Positions 22,566-34,150 of a stretch of 64,000 nt of DNA are shown piece after piece (the stretch's first letter is position 1; each line of letters opens with the position of its first letter). Made by a program: the position numbers and the translations under genes. Under the pieces are notes generated by a model that was not told the DNA's origin, did not search any database, and worked only from the letters and a program-made list of their open reading frames with translations. The stretch comes from Ascarosepion bandense (taxonomy: Eukaryota; Mollusca; Cephalopoda; Sepiida; Sepiidae): positions 2,181,001 to 2,245,000 of the forward strand of contig JBBBDQ010000421.1 in NCBI GenBank assembly GCA_037127315.1. Reading direction: 5' to 3'.

Positions 22566-24790
22566 CAAATAGAGAGTCCCTGGAGAAGGACTTTCTCTCA
22601 CAGAGGAGTGCCCTCTTAAGACCATTGTTTAAATGTGTTTCTGTTGACGGAAAGTAAACGCAGCATCCGACAAATTCTAATACTCTCCGAGAGTAATAAC
22701 ACTGATAAGAAATACCGGGGGAAAACTTAAAATATAGGACCCCTGGCAGAAGCTAGAGAAGCATTTCCGAATATTTGAGATGTCCTGAATTGGTTCTCCA
22801 AATCTACGAAAAATGACGTAAATGTGTACAGTGAGAATCCCAGTTATGTGCCATCCATCAAAATATAGCGTGCTTAAACTTACGTAGCCGACGTACGTCG
22901 GAGGTATTGTCTCAGATGGTCGAATTACATCTGATATCGTCCAGTATGTGAATAAGAAAACCATCTTGGAAAATTGCGATCAAGTTAGCCGGCCTGTCCT
23001 CTCCTGAACTCCGATGTAGATGTGGATGCGATTATACACTTTGTTTCCGAAATTGAGGGTCACGTGCTGTCTAACGACTTTGTGATCTATTCATTATATG
23101 GCTTTAAACGTACCTCGGATACGAGGGTAGACCTTGTCAATGCGGGTGGCCGGTTGATCCTGGCCGATATTGTCGTGAACAGTAGTTCGTTTCAGTTTAT
23201 GCGCTCAACGACAAGATGGAGCGTGTCTCTCTTCTTTCGGCATTTATGATGGGTTCGTCGCGCCTAGTCCTAGTGGGACTGGAATGCCGTCCTGAACTAC
23301 AATATAGACAGAGAGTGGGAAGTTAACTTGGTTGAAATGATCAGTGAGTTTAGTCTCGTCGATAGCTCTCTGAATAGAATTTAATAAAAAGGATTGATCT
23401 AGATTTGCTAGCAACAGCTAATTAAATTAGTTCAACGGAAACTAGTTGGGGCGGGTATTAAAATTATGTGGTGGGAGAGAATTAAAGATTGGGCTAAGTC
23501 TTTCACAGCCAAATATAGCCAACGACTCTTTAGCGTTGGAGCCCCTTCTCCGCCGGTTGATGAACAGGGCGTACAGTCCGCTTTACGTGGAATCGATATC
23601 CATAGTAGTGCTCGAGCCAGAGCTTCCGCGTACGCCAATGATGACTCCATTTTCGTGTCGTACCACAGCGACATTAAGGTAGTACAGAAGGCAACAGGTC
23701 TTCCGGCTTGCAGTTAGGTGCCTGTGAGAGCGTCGCACTTCCAGGGCCTTTTAGTTAGACTGATGGACATCCGCATTCTTGGAGTGTGGTTTGGAGCTGA
23801 TCTCTAGCTGAAGAAGAAAAGGTAAAAGCGACGGTCCAGATATGGTCTCGAAGGCGTTTGTACTTAAAAAGTAGGGCGGAGGTGCGCGTCACATACATAT
23901 TTCCTCTTATATTTTACTGTTTGTCGATACTCCCTGTCTGTAAGGACCGTAAGAAAGTGATCAAACGTTTGCTCCCTCTTGTGGGATGGTGGTGGACAGA
24001 GAGGCCTGTGTTCACAGTCCGTGTCATAGGGAACTGGAAACGCCACACTTGGAGTATCACCTCGAGGTTTCTTTCCTACGTCGAGCGTAGGTGGGGAGCG
24101 TGTGGAAAGCCTTCACTTGCCTTACGATCACAACCCCTGTTTCTAGGGCTGAGCGCCAACGTGGGCTCAGGAAACAATCGATGTTCTTCAAAGAGTGTCG
24201 AAAAGCCTTGAAGGTGCTTTCTCGGTAAAGTGACTATTTCCTGACCTTCCGGGCATTAGTAGAGGTGGTCGCGCCGAACCAACTTAGTAAGCGGCTTGCT
24301 TTGTCGGCGACCAAGTTGCTCCCTTTCAAGTCTTTGGCATCAGCGGTGGAATCCCACAGCAATCCTGTTTTCGTTTACCTGGCGATTAATTCGGAATCTG
24401 CTGTCTCTCAATGACGTAGCCTTCAGATGGGTCTAGGGGAACTTGCCCGATTGTCATTGATGTGACTTGGTTTAAAGGAAACAGCTTCGTACGCCTTCTA
24501 CCACTGTCCGCAGGTACGCCTCTTCTGGAACTATGTCAGCGGCTGACGGCTGGTATCGCTCCTGAACATCTCCTATCCATCGATCTCGTATATGCGTGTG
24601 ATAATGTCCCCCCGCCGTATTCTGGGGTGAAAAAGATGGTGTTTCTCACATTGCTAGCCGTAGCAAGGAATCGTGCGGTATGAAAGCTATTCGTATAATG
24701 ATCTTAGATATTTTGATCATCAGCTCAAGATGAAGATCAGATCTGATAGCATTTGGTATCGACAGATATCATTGAAATGTGGGTAAATGT
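22566..24790 (+). pseudogene. Tx1-like LINE ORF2 remnant (endonuclease, RT, zinc-knuckle)
   Basis: Several frames together give the ORF2 order. An endonuclease piece (GGRLILADIVVNSSSF near 23141-23190, then RLVLVG at 23261-23280 before a damaged GDWN box) ends near 23390. After an apparent internal deletion come IKIMWWERIKDWAK (23460), LEPLLRRLMNRA (23540) and AYANDDSIFVSYHSDI (23625-23670), where the catalytic YADD has an inserted residue. YLKSRAEVRVTYIFPLIFY follows at 23860. The C-terminal part has a C..C motif (near 24440-24465) and LSIDLVYACDNVPPPY (24578). Stops and frameshifts are frequent. Residues 22566-23000 are probably part of the element but unresolved. Confidence 0.7.
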
Positions 24791-25612
24791 AATGAACTTG
24801 GTTTGTCTAAATGGGATAAGTCTTGATTTTGTTTTCAAGCCTCCTTTGTTACAACGGGCGGTTTCAAGTGAACTTTCTCCTAGTTAAAATAGGCTCTTTG
24901 TGTACCTAGTTAATATGAGTGAGTGTTATTCTTACCTTGTCTCAGACACTTTTCTTAGATATGATCTACGTCGAGATGCCCAACCTCCCCAGTTTGTTTC
25001 TGGTCTCCTTTTATCTCGGCAGGTCAGTCTTTGATTTTTTTCATTCCGTTATTTATTTTACCCTTCCTTTTTCGTTAGCGAGTGTGCTACTTGATTTTGT
25101 TTATTGGTAGAATGCAGCGGCCATTCTTAGTTTTGTTGGGTGGTCGTGTCTTACTAACGTTGGTTATTATTAGTTTGAATGTTTTGTTATATATTAATTT
25201 GTTTCTTCGTGTTCATTCTATTTTATCTTTCAGCATGTAAATTTTGATATATTATTAGCGGACAGTTTTAGCTTTTATATCAGAGGATTTTTAGGTTTCC
25301 CGGTTTATACGTGATATTGTGGTACATGGTGTATTGAAAGATAATGGATGAGTTCTTGTGGTAAATGGGTAAATTGTAATGCGTAAAAGAATCGTGATAA
25401 GGCTTAGAGAGGTATAGCATAATTAGTGTCGAGCAGTTTCTTCCCACACTCGTGTGTCACATTTGTTCATTCTTGGATAATAAATAAACTATTTTTGTAT
25501 TTGTATCTCGTTGGTATGAGAATAAAGTTACTGAGAATTGCTACTACCATTGTCGTTGTGTTTATTTTACATGGCGTTGTGAACAAGATATAGTATATAT
25601 GTGGAACTATCT
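24791..25612 (+). mobile_element. Probable 3' UTR of the Tx1-like LINE
   Basis: T-rich noncoding sequence directly following ORF2, with GGATAATAAATAAACTATTT near 25475. The 3' boundary is not visible. Confidence 0.4.
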
Positions 25613-27118
25613 TAAAATAAGAAATGATATCTGCACCAGGCCGAACCTTCGATTTGATTGCAACAAATGATAGAGCTACAAAGGAAAACTATCGTGCTTC
25701 GAAGAATGAACCCTTGACGCCACATAAACGTTCAACAAAACAAAAGCAGACCGTCCTGTCATTGAATCCAAAATATTGTTATTCTCGCAAAGAATGTTTA
25801 TGCAAAATTCTTACAATTTTTTTTACAATCAAAATTATGCTTCGGCTTTAAATAACCCACAAAATGTTGATAAACAGGAAAAAATATATCAATCAATCAT
25901 TCATAATCGTCTGCATTCAGTATGTTCCATGTCAAAATCTCCATTCATTATGTTTTTTTAATTATTTCTTTTTAGGTCTAAATAAGTGTTTTTTTCTATT
26001 TTCTTTAAAACTTCTTCACATGTTCCATCAACGCTATTCTCATCATTCAAGAGACGATTCATACATATATTGTTATATAAAAGGATTAATAATATCTAAA
26101 GATTCAATAAAATTTTCTTTATTTCTAACTTAATCTACTTTTTATTGAGTTTAAGTTTTAGAAGGTATTTTCCGCTATTCTAATGCGTCTTCGGATTTCT
26201 GTACCACATTTTCTATCGTCTGTTATAACATTCTTCAAATAGTTAAATTTATATACTTGCTTTATTCTGACGTCAATTCTGAACTACACCGACAATCTTA
26301 TTTGTTTCAAAGGACTATTTTCTCGATTTGTGTTTATCAGTGTTTAAATAGTTACAGTTTTTCGTTCAGAATTTGGATGAATATTTTATAACGTCTCCTT
26401 ATCGATTATCGCATGAATCCCGTTAACCCCGAAGAAAGAGGAAATGAGCTTCGACATACGCTTCAACTGGGAAGTGTTTGGCATATTCACTCATCGACTT
26501 TTGGGATAGCCAAGGATCAAATTGATCCGGAAAAGAATCAGCAAACACATAGCTGACTAATACTGGAATTAACCCACAGCGATTCACCAGATTTTGAGAT
26601 GATAAGCAGAGTTGTAATGTTTATTTCACAAAGATAGAAGTAGAATTGAAGTTTCTGAAATTGGATGATGGGACAGGAAAAAAAAACAATTTGAAAAGAA
26701 ACCAACGGCTTGTGATATTTATTTTAACTGCTAAGAGCCGTAGGATATTTTTATTGTGAAACAATGTAATCTCAGTCTTCCAAAGTCTCCAGATTGTCTA
26801 AGTCTTCTGATTGAATGAGTCTGGATAATAAAGAAATAATAATCATTTTCTCACTAGATTTATTCTATTCGCCATCTTGAAGCGAGGTATGGAAAATGGC
26901 GCCTTTTTAATTTGAACAAGTGCAAATAGAAAGAGCAGTGAACATTGACTTAGATTTCGACTTATCTACATTCCATTAGCGTGTCGGTTCTAATAAACAT
27001 TCCGTTGCGAATTTATTTTATATAAATTGGATATACTTGGAAAAAATAATCATGAAGAAAATATTTGAAAAATAGTAAAAAACATGCCGTACAAAATAGA
27101 AATCATGTTGAAGAAGCG

Positions 27119-27119
<1 letters not shown>
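25613..27119. other. Mostly unassigned; contains a LINE B scrap
   Basis: Apart from the LINE B fragment at 26165-26335, nothing was recognised. Confidence 0.4.
26165..26335 (-). mobile_element. LINE B, short internal fragment
   Basis: Plus-strand segments ATGCGTCTTCGGATTTCTGT, TCTGTTATAACATTCTTCAA and TACTTGCTTTATTCTG match the complement of the EIRRRIGMAK / QVQKFKYLG part of LINE B. Confidence 0.6.

Positions 27120-27167
<48 letters not shown>
27120..27167. repeat. (TA)n microsatellite
   Basis: About 24 TA units at the start of a family-T copy. Confidence 0.95.
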
Positions 27168-27171
<4 letters not shown>

Positions 27172-27479
27172 TATTTATTAATAGGAACTTTGTTTGTGTG
27201 TGTGTCTGTATGTGTGTGTCCGTCACCTATAGACTCCAAAACGGCTGAACCGATTTTTTTGACAATTTACACAGTTGTACTATAAGCGTCTGCGAATGTT
27301 CTTAGCTAGTTTTTGTGTCGAGTTACCCCCATAAATATCGAAAATCAATAATCGAAATAATCGGGTTATAGAAGCAGTGGTCCGATTTTAATCAAATTTG
27401 ATACACTCATAGACAAAAACATAAGAAACGATATTCAGAAATTTCAAGGTTGCAGTTCTTACAATAATGCAGAAAATCG

Positions 27480-27482
<3 letters not shown>
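27165..27482 (-). mobile_element. Family T, first part of a split copy
   Basis: Matches 19144-19440 (AACTTATTTATTAATAGGAA ... GTCACCTATAGACTCC ... AATAATGCAGAAAATCGATA). It stops at the internal TA tract, where a Penelope-like element intervenes. The copy resumes at 28843. Confidence 0.85.
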
Positions 27483-27521
<39 letters not shown>

Positions 27522-27800
27522 AAAGAATATTAAAAAGTTTTGAATTTAAAAATGTACTTTTTTTTGACAGTATTTGTTTATTTTTATTATTGTATTTTAT
27601 ATTTCAGACCGCCCTCAGTCCTTCATCAGAAACAAGTGATTTTTAAATCTGAATTAGAAACGTATTTCACGATAGCGTCCGAATATTTTTTTTTTTGTGT
27701 TTACATCACGTGGTGTGTTTGTTCACAACATGCGGCACGTCCGTAGAGAAAGTCTGTTTGTTTTAGATAAACATTTCTTGGAATATCTGAAAAATTTTTT

Positions 27801-28433
27801 TTAGCTATTGAAATATTTGTAAAGATTCAACACACCTAAGTCCCTATTTAACCCTAGCTTGCGTGTATTTAATTTTAAAATCCAGTATTTTTCTTTCTTT
27901 CTGCATGTGTGTGTAGAACTAAAATTGGAGTCTATTAGTAAACATTTGCAATTTTCTAAAGTATGATCAGGTTGATTAAAATGGACTGCAGTTGGGGAGT
28001 ATACATTTTTTTGTAGTATATTTAGTTTGTGATAATTGAAGCGAAATCTAAAGCTATTACCGGATTCGCCGATATATCTACTGTTGGGGCAAATTGAGCA
28101 GAAGAGAAAGTATATGATGTTTTCGCTGTCACAAGTAAGGTTTGGTGGGTGTAATTTTATTTTGGTGTTGGGTACAGAGAATGTTTTGTCTGTTATTAAA
28201 TGTTTACAAATTAAACAGCGAGGCTTCCCACATTTTAAATTCCCTGATAGGTTTGTATTATTTAAATATTTGTTAGAAGTGAGGATAGTTGATAGGTTGG
28301 GTGTTTGTTTCTTTGCATTTATGGGTGGTTTATCGAAAATGTATTTGATGTTTTTGTTTGATTGGAGGTTCCTGTAATCATTCTTTAAATTTTTTATAAG
28401 TGTGTAGGAATATTGATTATGGTTAAAAACCAT
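27801..28433 (-). pseudogene. PLE GIY-YIG endonuclease region (210 codons open)
   Basis: A zinc-binding-type linker CGKPRCLIC (C68, C73, C76) precedes the nuclease. The GIY-YIG pair appears as IIYFLFCSIC (106-115) and YIGESG (120-125), followed by an arginine-rich helix (RFRFNYHK), histidines at 151 and 157, and EKYWILKLNT..GLN (181-196) with the likely catalytic Glu181. This layout matches GIY-YIG domains of Penelope-like elements. The first Met is arbitrary, because the frame continues upstream into the RT thumb without a stop. The C-terminus LNLYKYFNS ends in a stop. The frame is open and key residues are kept, so this copy is fairly young. Confidence 0.9.
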
Positions 28434-28800
28434 GGGAATTCGGTTGTTATCTTTTCGTTTTTTGTATGTGAGAAGTGTGCTACGATCTATGTGGATGGTT
28501 TTATGTAGTGCTTCCTTTATTATTTTTATTGGATATTTACATTTTAGAAACTGTTTTGTTAGGTTGTTAATGTTGTTTAGAAAATCTGGATGGTCTGAGC
28601 ATATGCGTTTTATTCTAATAAATGAGCTGTATACGATAAATGTTTTTAATTTGAGGGGATGACAGCTGTTAAAGTGTAGGAATTTATGTTGGTTTGTGGG
28701 TTTGTTGTATAGACTGGTGGAAAGGTCTATGTTTATTTAATTTTACCATGACGTCTAAGAAAGGGACGGATGTGTATGAGTGTTCCATGGTAAATTTGAT
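28434..28800 (-). pseudogene. PLE reverse transcriptase thumb region, frameshifted
   Basis: Minus-strand translation gives FLDVMVKLNKHRPF, then after a frameshift KPTNQHKFLHFNSCHPLKLK, TFIVYSSFIRIKRICS and a stretch running in frame into the 27801-28433 frame. The KPT..H.FLH..S.HP segment is a hallmark just after the RT core in PLEs. The RT catalytic box lies upstream and is lost to 5' truncation at the (TA)n. Confidence 0.8.
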
Positions 28801-28809
28801 TGTATTGTG

Positions 28810-28842
<33 letters not shown>

Positions 28843-28848
<6 letters not shown>

Positions 28849-29232
28849 AGGCAAGATGTTTGTGTGTGCGTCTGTTTATCTACCTGTATGTCTGTATTTT
28901 TCAGCCCTTTCATTTTAGTTTTTGCTTCGGGTTTGGCTCTAAGTAGGTATAATTGTAGTTCTTAGTCTCAGCCATGATACCATTTACTCAGAGGACTTAT
29001 TTAGCCTTCAAAATTCAGTTTACGACGAAAAAACTTATTTGATATCGATACCAGAAATCAAAATTTGACTTACATCCATTCATTTTTCTTTCAGTCTACG
29101 GTTTCGCTTTAACTGGAAACAACTGTTACTTTTTAGTCTTTCGTGCCAACATCCAAAGAGTCTGAGCTCCAGGACCATGGATTAGTTTTAAAGCTTTCAT
29201 TACACCCGAGCAAAGCCGGCCTATACTGCTAG
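28843..29232 (-). mobile_element. Family T, second part of the split copy
   Basis: Matches 19460-19853 (AAAAGGCAAGATGTTTGTGT ... CTATACTGCTAGT). Together with 27165-27482 it forms one copy interrupted by the PLE. Confidence 0.85.
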
Positions 29233-29259
29233 TATATGTATATAGTTATGGTATCTTCA

Positions 29260-29261
<2 letters not shown>

Positions 29262-29331
<70 letters not shown>
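29262..29331. repeat. (TA)n microsatellite
   Basis: Long TA tract with one AAAT interruption, directly next to the terminal inverted repeat of the element at 29335. Confidence 0.95.
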
Positions 29332-29334
29332 ATT

Positions 29335-29827
29335 GTTTAAAATTAAAATTTCCGCCGACACTTTCTCAGAAAATAATCACAGGCAAAGTAAAACGGAGTA
29401 ACTGATAAGAAAAAAATGATCAACACTGAACTAAGAAAAAAAAAAAGAAAAAGAAAAGCAACAAGAGGGAAATTATTCCCAGTTAAGCGACAACTTCCCT
29501 GAACAGGCCAAACTTATGTTTTAGTTCTCTACGTCTGCACAGATGTCCAATTGGAGACAGAGAGCGACTCAGGAGATTAATTAGTCCTGCAAGCAACAGA
29601 ATTTAATACGTGCTCGTTGATAGCGGAGTCATGAGTCTGTGGACGCCCGAATGTTACCAGCTCATGTCTACAAACCCTCACCTCCAACTTCTAGATAGTC
29701 TTGCCCACAGAGTTTTTCTCTTAGTTTAGTGTTGATAAAAATTGTTCTTCTGAGTTACTCGGTTTTATTTTTTAGCGACGATTAATTCTGAGGAAGTGTT
29801 GTCAGAAAGGTACCTACAATTTTAAAC
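29335..29827. mobile_element. MITE-like element with ~110-bp terminal inverted repeats
   Basis: The left arm (29335-29450) reads GTTTAAAATTAAAATTTCCG, GACACTTTCTCAGAA, GGAGTAACTGATAAG and ATCAACACTGAACTAAG. The right arm (29716-29827) is its imperfect reverse complement (CTTAGTTTAGTGTTGAT, GAGTTACTCGG, TTCTGAGGAAGTGTTGTC, AATTTTAAAC). The core is about 265 bp with no coding frame. Long imperfect arms suggest a foldback or MITE DNA transposon. The superfamily is unknown. Confidence 0.75.
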
Positions 29828-29947
29828 GATTTATTACAGTGGTATCTTATTTTATTAATAAATAATGATACTCTTCCTTAAAATTATCATAACCTAGTGT
29901 GACAGCAAAAAACATGCTTACCCCCGCTATATATATATATATAGGGG

Positions 29948-29989
29948 ACGTAGGTTCGAATATATATTTATATATATTCGAACCTACGT
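29948..29989. repeat. Palindrome, perfect 20-bp arms
   Basis: ACGTAGGTTCGAATATATAT and its exact reverse complement are separated by 2 bp. It is flanked by short TA tracts. Confidence 0.9.
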
Positions 29990-30010
29990 ATATATAGTGT
30001 ATCCAGGCAG

Positions 30011-30243
30011 CAGATATCAGACAGATTTTAGTCAACAATACAATAATCCTTACTCATACACACAGTAAAAAGAACCTTCAGGTATTGGAGGTCATCTACA
30101 TTAAACCCAAAGAACCCACACTTAAAGAAAACACGTTTAAATCTGGTCATAACACATTGCATATGGTTCTGTTATTATTTCGAACTCTCACGCGGTGTGA
30201 TGTCATAGAACCGCATTACAAATTTACGAACTGCGTTTGCTAA
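30011..30243 (+). pseudogene. Second PLE: C-terminal end of the endonuclease ORF
   Basis: An uninterrupted frame of about 75 codons starts DIRQILVNNTIILTHTHSKK, continues NLQVLEVIYIKPKEPTL and a hydrophobic stretch, and stops at 30241. LEVIYIK..EPTL matches the last helix of PLE-type GIY-YIG proteins (usually LEAI.I....P.LN). It lacks everything upstream. The following 3' region is shared with 54880-55110. Confidence 0.6.
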
Positions 30244-30412
30244 CTGTTGCCGTTGCTTAGCGGAGTTTTATGTCAACACAAGATAAAATCGTCGCTGATG
30301 GTGGATGGTTTTATGTTAACGTCCTTGTAACTTCTCTGAAGATGGGTCATGTGAGCCGAACGCTTAGAACCAACTTAATAAAATATTATCAAAATGTACA
30401 CTAACTGGCACA
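30244..30412 (+). mobile_element. PLE 3' end with decayed hammerhead-like core
   Basis: TGTCAACACAAGATAAAA, TGATGGTGGATG and CTGAAGA - TGGGTCATGTGAGCC - GAACGC (30336-30363) match the copy at 54880-55110. The stem II hairpin has one mismatch and the GAAA box is changed to GAAC. Confidence 0.6.
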
Positions 30413-31439
30413 AGCAATGCCATTCCCATCAAGTTCTAGTTTTCTCAGTATCCTAGGAAGGTTTTTGTATTGTAACAGATTTTGCTTGCTGTAGTTTTCA
30501 TTGTCTTGTCATCCATTGATACTTCAACATCGTGAGTGTTTCTCTTGTTCATGTTTACATCTATTAGATCTAGTTTTCTTTCTTGAATAGACTGGTTGTC
30601 TTATTCTCAAAATCTGAGGCTTTCTTGATTTTTTATTATGAAGAACCACTGCTTTACATGATTGAATCCAAATTGTTTGCATGGTTCTCAGTGCATCGCA
30701 GTTCCTAGTCTGTCATGTATGCTTTTATTGCTTTTGAGTTAGCTTCCCGTATGACACGGTATATAGCCTAACCACCTATGGATTAAATGTCTGGGTGTAC
30801 TGGATTCTATAGCCTTGTTTCTTAAACAGTCGAGGAGAACGGTAACTCTGAATTCGAAACCATTTGGTGTGTCAATTGGCAGACAGAAGCTATTTAGCTT
30901 TGGCTGGTAAATAACTCATCAAAAATATATATCATATAGTAACCCGGGCTATTTCCGAGTATGACTCGTCCCCATTTTCCCATCAAAACAAAAAAAAAAG
31001 CACAATGATCAAAATTCTTAATTTGCCCTAGGTGAAAATAGCGGCCAAACCATTTTCTTTTACAAAAATAAAAGCTTGTGGTTTTTCTGATTTTTCTTCA
31101 TTTTTGATTTGATATTCCGTTTTTCTTTTTATGTGATATCTGCACAGCCATATCTATAGTTGTTATGTGGTATATTATTTAATTTTTGTCTTTCAAATGT
31201 TTTCTTATTCGACAACCTTTTTAGTACTTGTATTGTTATGCCAAGTTTGTCACGATACTTTTATCTTTTTGTTGTTTAATCTTTTATTATGATTCAACCG
31301 CCATTATTTTCTTTTATGTCTCTCCAGTTTACTGGTAGCCAACCACTGAAAATCTTCATTTGTCAGACTGTGTCGCGAAACTATCAGCCTCAACTCCTTC
31401 TTTGTTCTCTTTTATTTTGTGATGCGGAAACGCAGTTCA
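30413..31439. other. Unassigned sequence
   Basis: No repeat or gene recognised by eye. T-rich toward the right. Confidence 0.35.
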
Positions 31440-32470
31440 TGAATGTTGTGCAATGCGTCAATCATTTTTATTTTATACTTTCCCTCCACACCCAGTAAAT
31501 TTTACAAAGAGTTTAACCCTTTTCCCCTACCTACTCCTTCCGCCACCCTTACGTCTCGTTCTCTTCAATTTCTTTCTCTCAATCTCTTCTTTATTTTTCT
31601 TTCTACATTCTCATCAGTTTTCAAATCGTTTTTCCCTTATCATTCTTCCCTCTCGTAATATTTGCTATTCTTTCTTCTACTATCTCTCCGTCTCTGTTAC
31701 TTCTCTTTTCTTTTATTTCTCCTTCTTCCTTTCTTCTTTTCTTTTTCTTCTTCTTTTATTTTTATCTTTTTCTATATATTTCGTAGATTTCCTCTATTTT
31801 TTTATCCGTTTCTTCATTGCCACAGCCTGTCTTTGCTTCTTGTGTCTACCGTTTCTTAAGTCTTTCAGTTATTTTTTTCTACGCTTTCTTTTTCTCTTGT
31901 GTTTATATTATTTCTTTCATGTGGTGTTAGAGAATTGCTAATTTACCACTCAAATGCTGATTTTCAAAGCTAGGTATTTCTTTTTTGAAGATTAGCTTAA
32001 CTTTTCTCATTGCACCCCCCCCTTTGGTCTTCAGAAGATTAATCTTTCAATAATTCCAATGGAAAAATCATATTTTCTGAAGGAAGTTTCTTCAATGCAC
32101 ACATGCAATTTGTCTATATTACCCGAATCCATTATGGCTGCTGCTATAGTCATTTCTTGTTCTTCTCACCACTATTTTTTCTTTTCTTTCCTTCTTGTCC
32201 TTATTTTTTTTTTCGAATTATGATTTTTTTCCTCTTTTCTTCATCAAAATTATTCTCATTAACTATTTCCAATTCTTTTTCCTATATCTTTTATCCCACA
32301 CGTGCTGTTTTCTACCCGCTTGTTCTATTCTTGTACCTTTCACCTTCCTCTTTAGCGACTTTTTCTTTTAATTTTTGTCTTTCTTTTCCTCCTTTGTCTT
32401 TTTCACTTCTTTCTCTCTTTTCTCGAAATCATTTCCATTCGTTCTCCTCAATCAATCAACTACGATTTTA
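31440..32470. repeat. Two pyrimidine-rich tracts
   Basis: 31500-31920 and 32150-32470 are largely C/T on the plus strand, and F/S/L-rich open frames come from this bias. Composition mirrors the purine-rich tracts at 4560-4860 and 11400-12230. Confidence 0.6.
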
Positions 32471-33949
32471 ATCCGCACGCGACACTACTGTTAATAAATG
32501 GGTCAAAAATATTTTGCCTGTTCATATCGCGCTCAATTTCAATAGACCAATTTATTCATTTGAATAAATTATTTCTTTAACGATGAAATTCAAAATGTCT
32601 GTCACATTTGCCTGATGTTTTTGTCATTTAGATTACACTCGATTGAATCCCCGATGCCAGATTCTCTTCCAACCCCAACCTGGTTCCTGTCACTTGTCAT
32701 CAGAGATCAGCATCATTCAGCAAACTGGGATTAGCAGTGTGACTGGTCAGCATTATACATGTGTCTACCTTCTTCCTACAATAAATGTTCGTTGCTATCA
32801 TGTGAACGCATGCTGTCAGCATAAGGCTAACCACAGGCCCTGTGGGGTTGAGCGCCAGAAAGTTATTCGTTTCCAAGCATTTATACCGACACTGACATGT
32901 ATGCGTGCAATCAGCTGCATTTTTGGAGAAGATAATAACTAAAAATAATGGCTGTATGGGGGAAAAAAATTAGGCATTTTGGGTGTGGCACTTTAGGAAA
33001 GGGGTCGGAATGTGACCCAGTAATAACAATTGTAATCGCCATTTTGTAACCATACCTACTATAGAGTAATGATTACTGGTGCAAATGTTTGGTTTACCAT
33101 AGTATTTCTAGGTAGTTTCATTCTCACTAGGTGATCTATACTTTGTTTCGTACCAAAACTAAGCCCATGATGATGATAAACATCATTATCATCGTCATTC
33201 TAATTTCCATGACCGGGTTTGGTTGTTGGGTTGTTGAGCCTCCGATCACCTGAAACGTTTGTCTATGTTAAAAGCTGGAAAGGTATTCATTCGTGCGTAG
33301 CGAGCCTTGACAATTAGATCTAGAGGAGCCCATTCCTCTCCATGTTAAAGTACAGCCAGCCGGTATCCTCCAACTAGAATACTCGCCTTGAATACTCGAT
33401 TGTTTAGATCGGATGGGCAACAATCTGTTTGCATAACTATGGATCTCTCTCTCTCTCTATTTCATCGTGCTAGATGACTGGTAACCCTACAAGCATGCTC
33501 ATTCACCCCTTGACAGGTTTTGATATTAATCCTGCTTGGTATCTAACCATCCTCCTCACACACATAAAAAGTTAGAAACAGTTTAGTCGTTGATTATCCG
33601 ACCATGAGTTTGGTTGTACGGGATGATATGATACCTGTAGCATTCGTAAGGTGACCTGAGAGAAAAAACACTTAAGGAAGCTTAGCAAATAACGACTCTG
33701 AACAGTTTTTTTATTGGTAGTAAAATTACCAGTAATCATATGAATAAGAATCAGGGTCTAAAATAACAAAAGCACAGAACAAATATCGCTTGAGATTGAT
33801 AAACTTGTTAATCACTCAAGTCCGGGAGATTCCATAGAGAACTATCGGTCCACAACTTACAACGAACTAAACATTGCTGCTATGGTTTCCGTAGCAACTA
33901 GGGCATTTAACAAATAGAGTTGCTTGCCCCACGCTCAAGGGGTTTGAAT
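32471..33949. other. Unassigned, slightly more complex sequence
   Basis: ATGATGATAAACATCATTATCATC near 33167 is a small palindrome, and (CT)n lies near 33446. A 99-codon frame at 32643-32942 shows no family I can name. Confidence 0.35.
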
Positions 33950-34150
33950 TCGGCTTTTATTCTCTTTGACTGGTGGCTAACAAATGTTGAAGTGCCCAGT
34001 ACGGTGTACTATTTACCCCATTGTTAAATGGAGAAAGAAATGGATTTTCACATTTCGCAAGTGTGAAAGTGAATGAAACAAACTCGACTGGAATTCTACC
34101 TCGGCTCGCCGATTTCTTGCGCAGAGTTGTTAACCCTACATCCTCTGCAC
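33950..34150 (-). mobile_element. Highly diverged SINE B-like fragment
   Basis: Minus-strand resemblance only to the SINE B head and body (GGCGAGCCGAGGTAGAATTC and CACTTTCACACTTGCG). Low confidence. Confidence 0.3.

Larger units (their letters stand above)
27483..28842 (-). mobile_element. Penelope-like element (PLE), 5'-truncated, inserted in (TA)n
   Basis: On the minus strand this holds the end of a PLE polyprotein (RT thumb, linker, GIY-YIG endonuclease) followed by a 3' region. That region carries a CTGATGA-hairpin-GAAA core near 27610 and ends at a TAGGAAAGAATATTAA-type terminus beside (TA)n. (TA)n flanks both ends (27483-27519 and 28812-28842), and the flanking DNA is one family-T copy. 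The insertion therefore went into a TA microsatellite. PLEs carry a telomerase-related RT and, in many, a GIY-YIG nuclease. Confidence 0.85.

Noticed and set aside
32643..32942. Host exon (99-codon open frame)
   Set aside because: No recognisable domain, no supported splice sites and no homologous segment that I can name.
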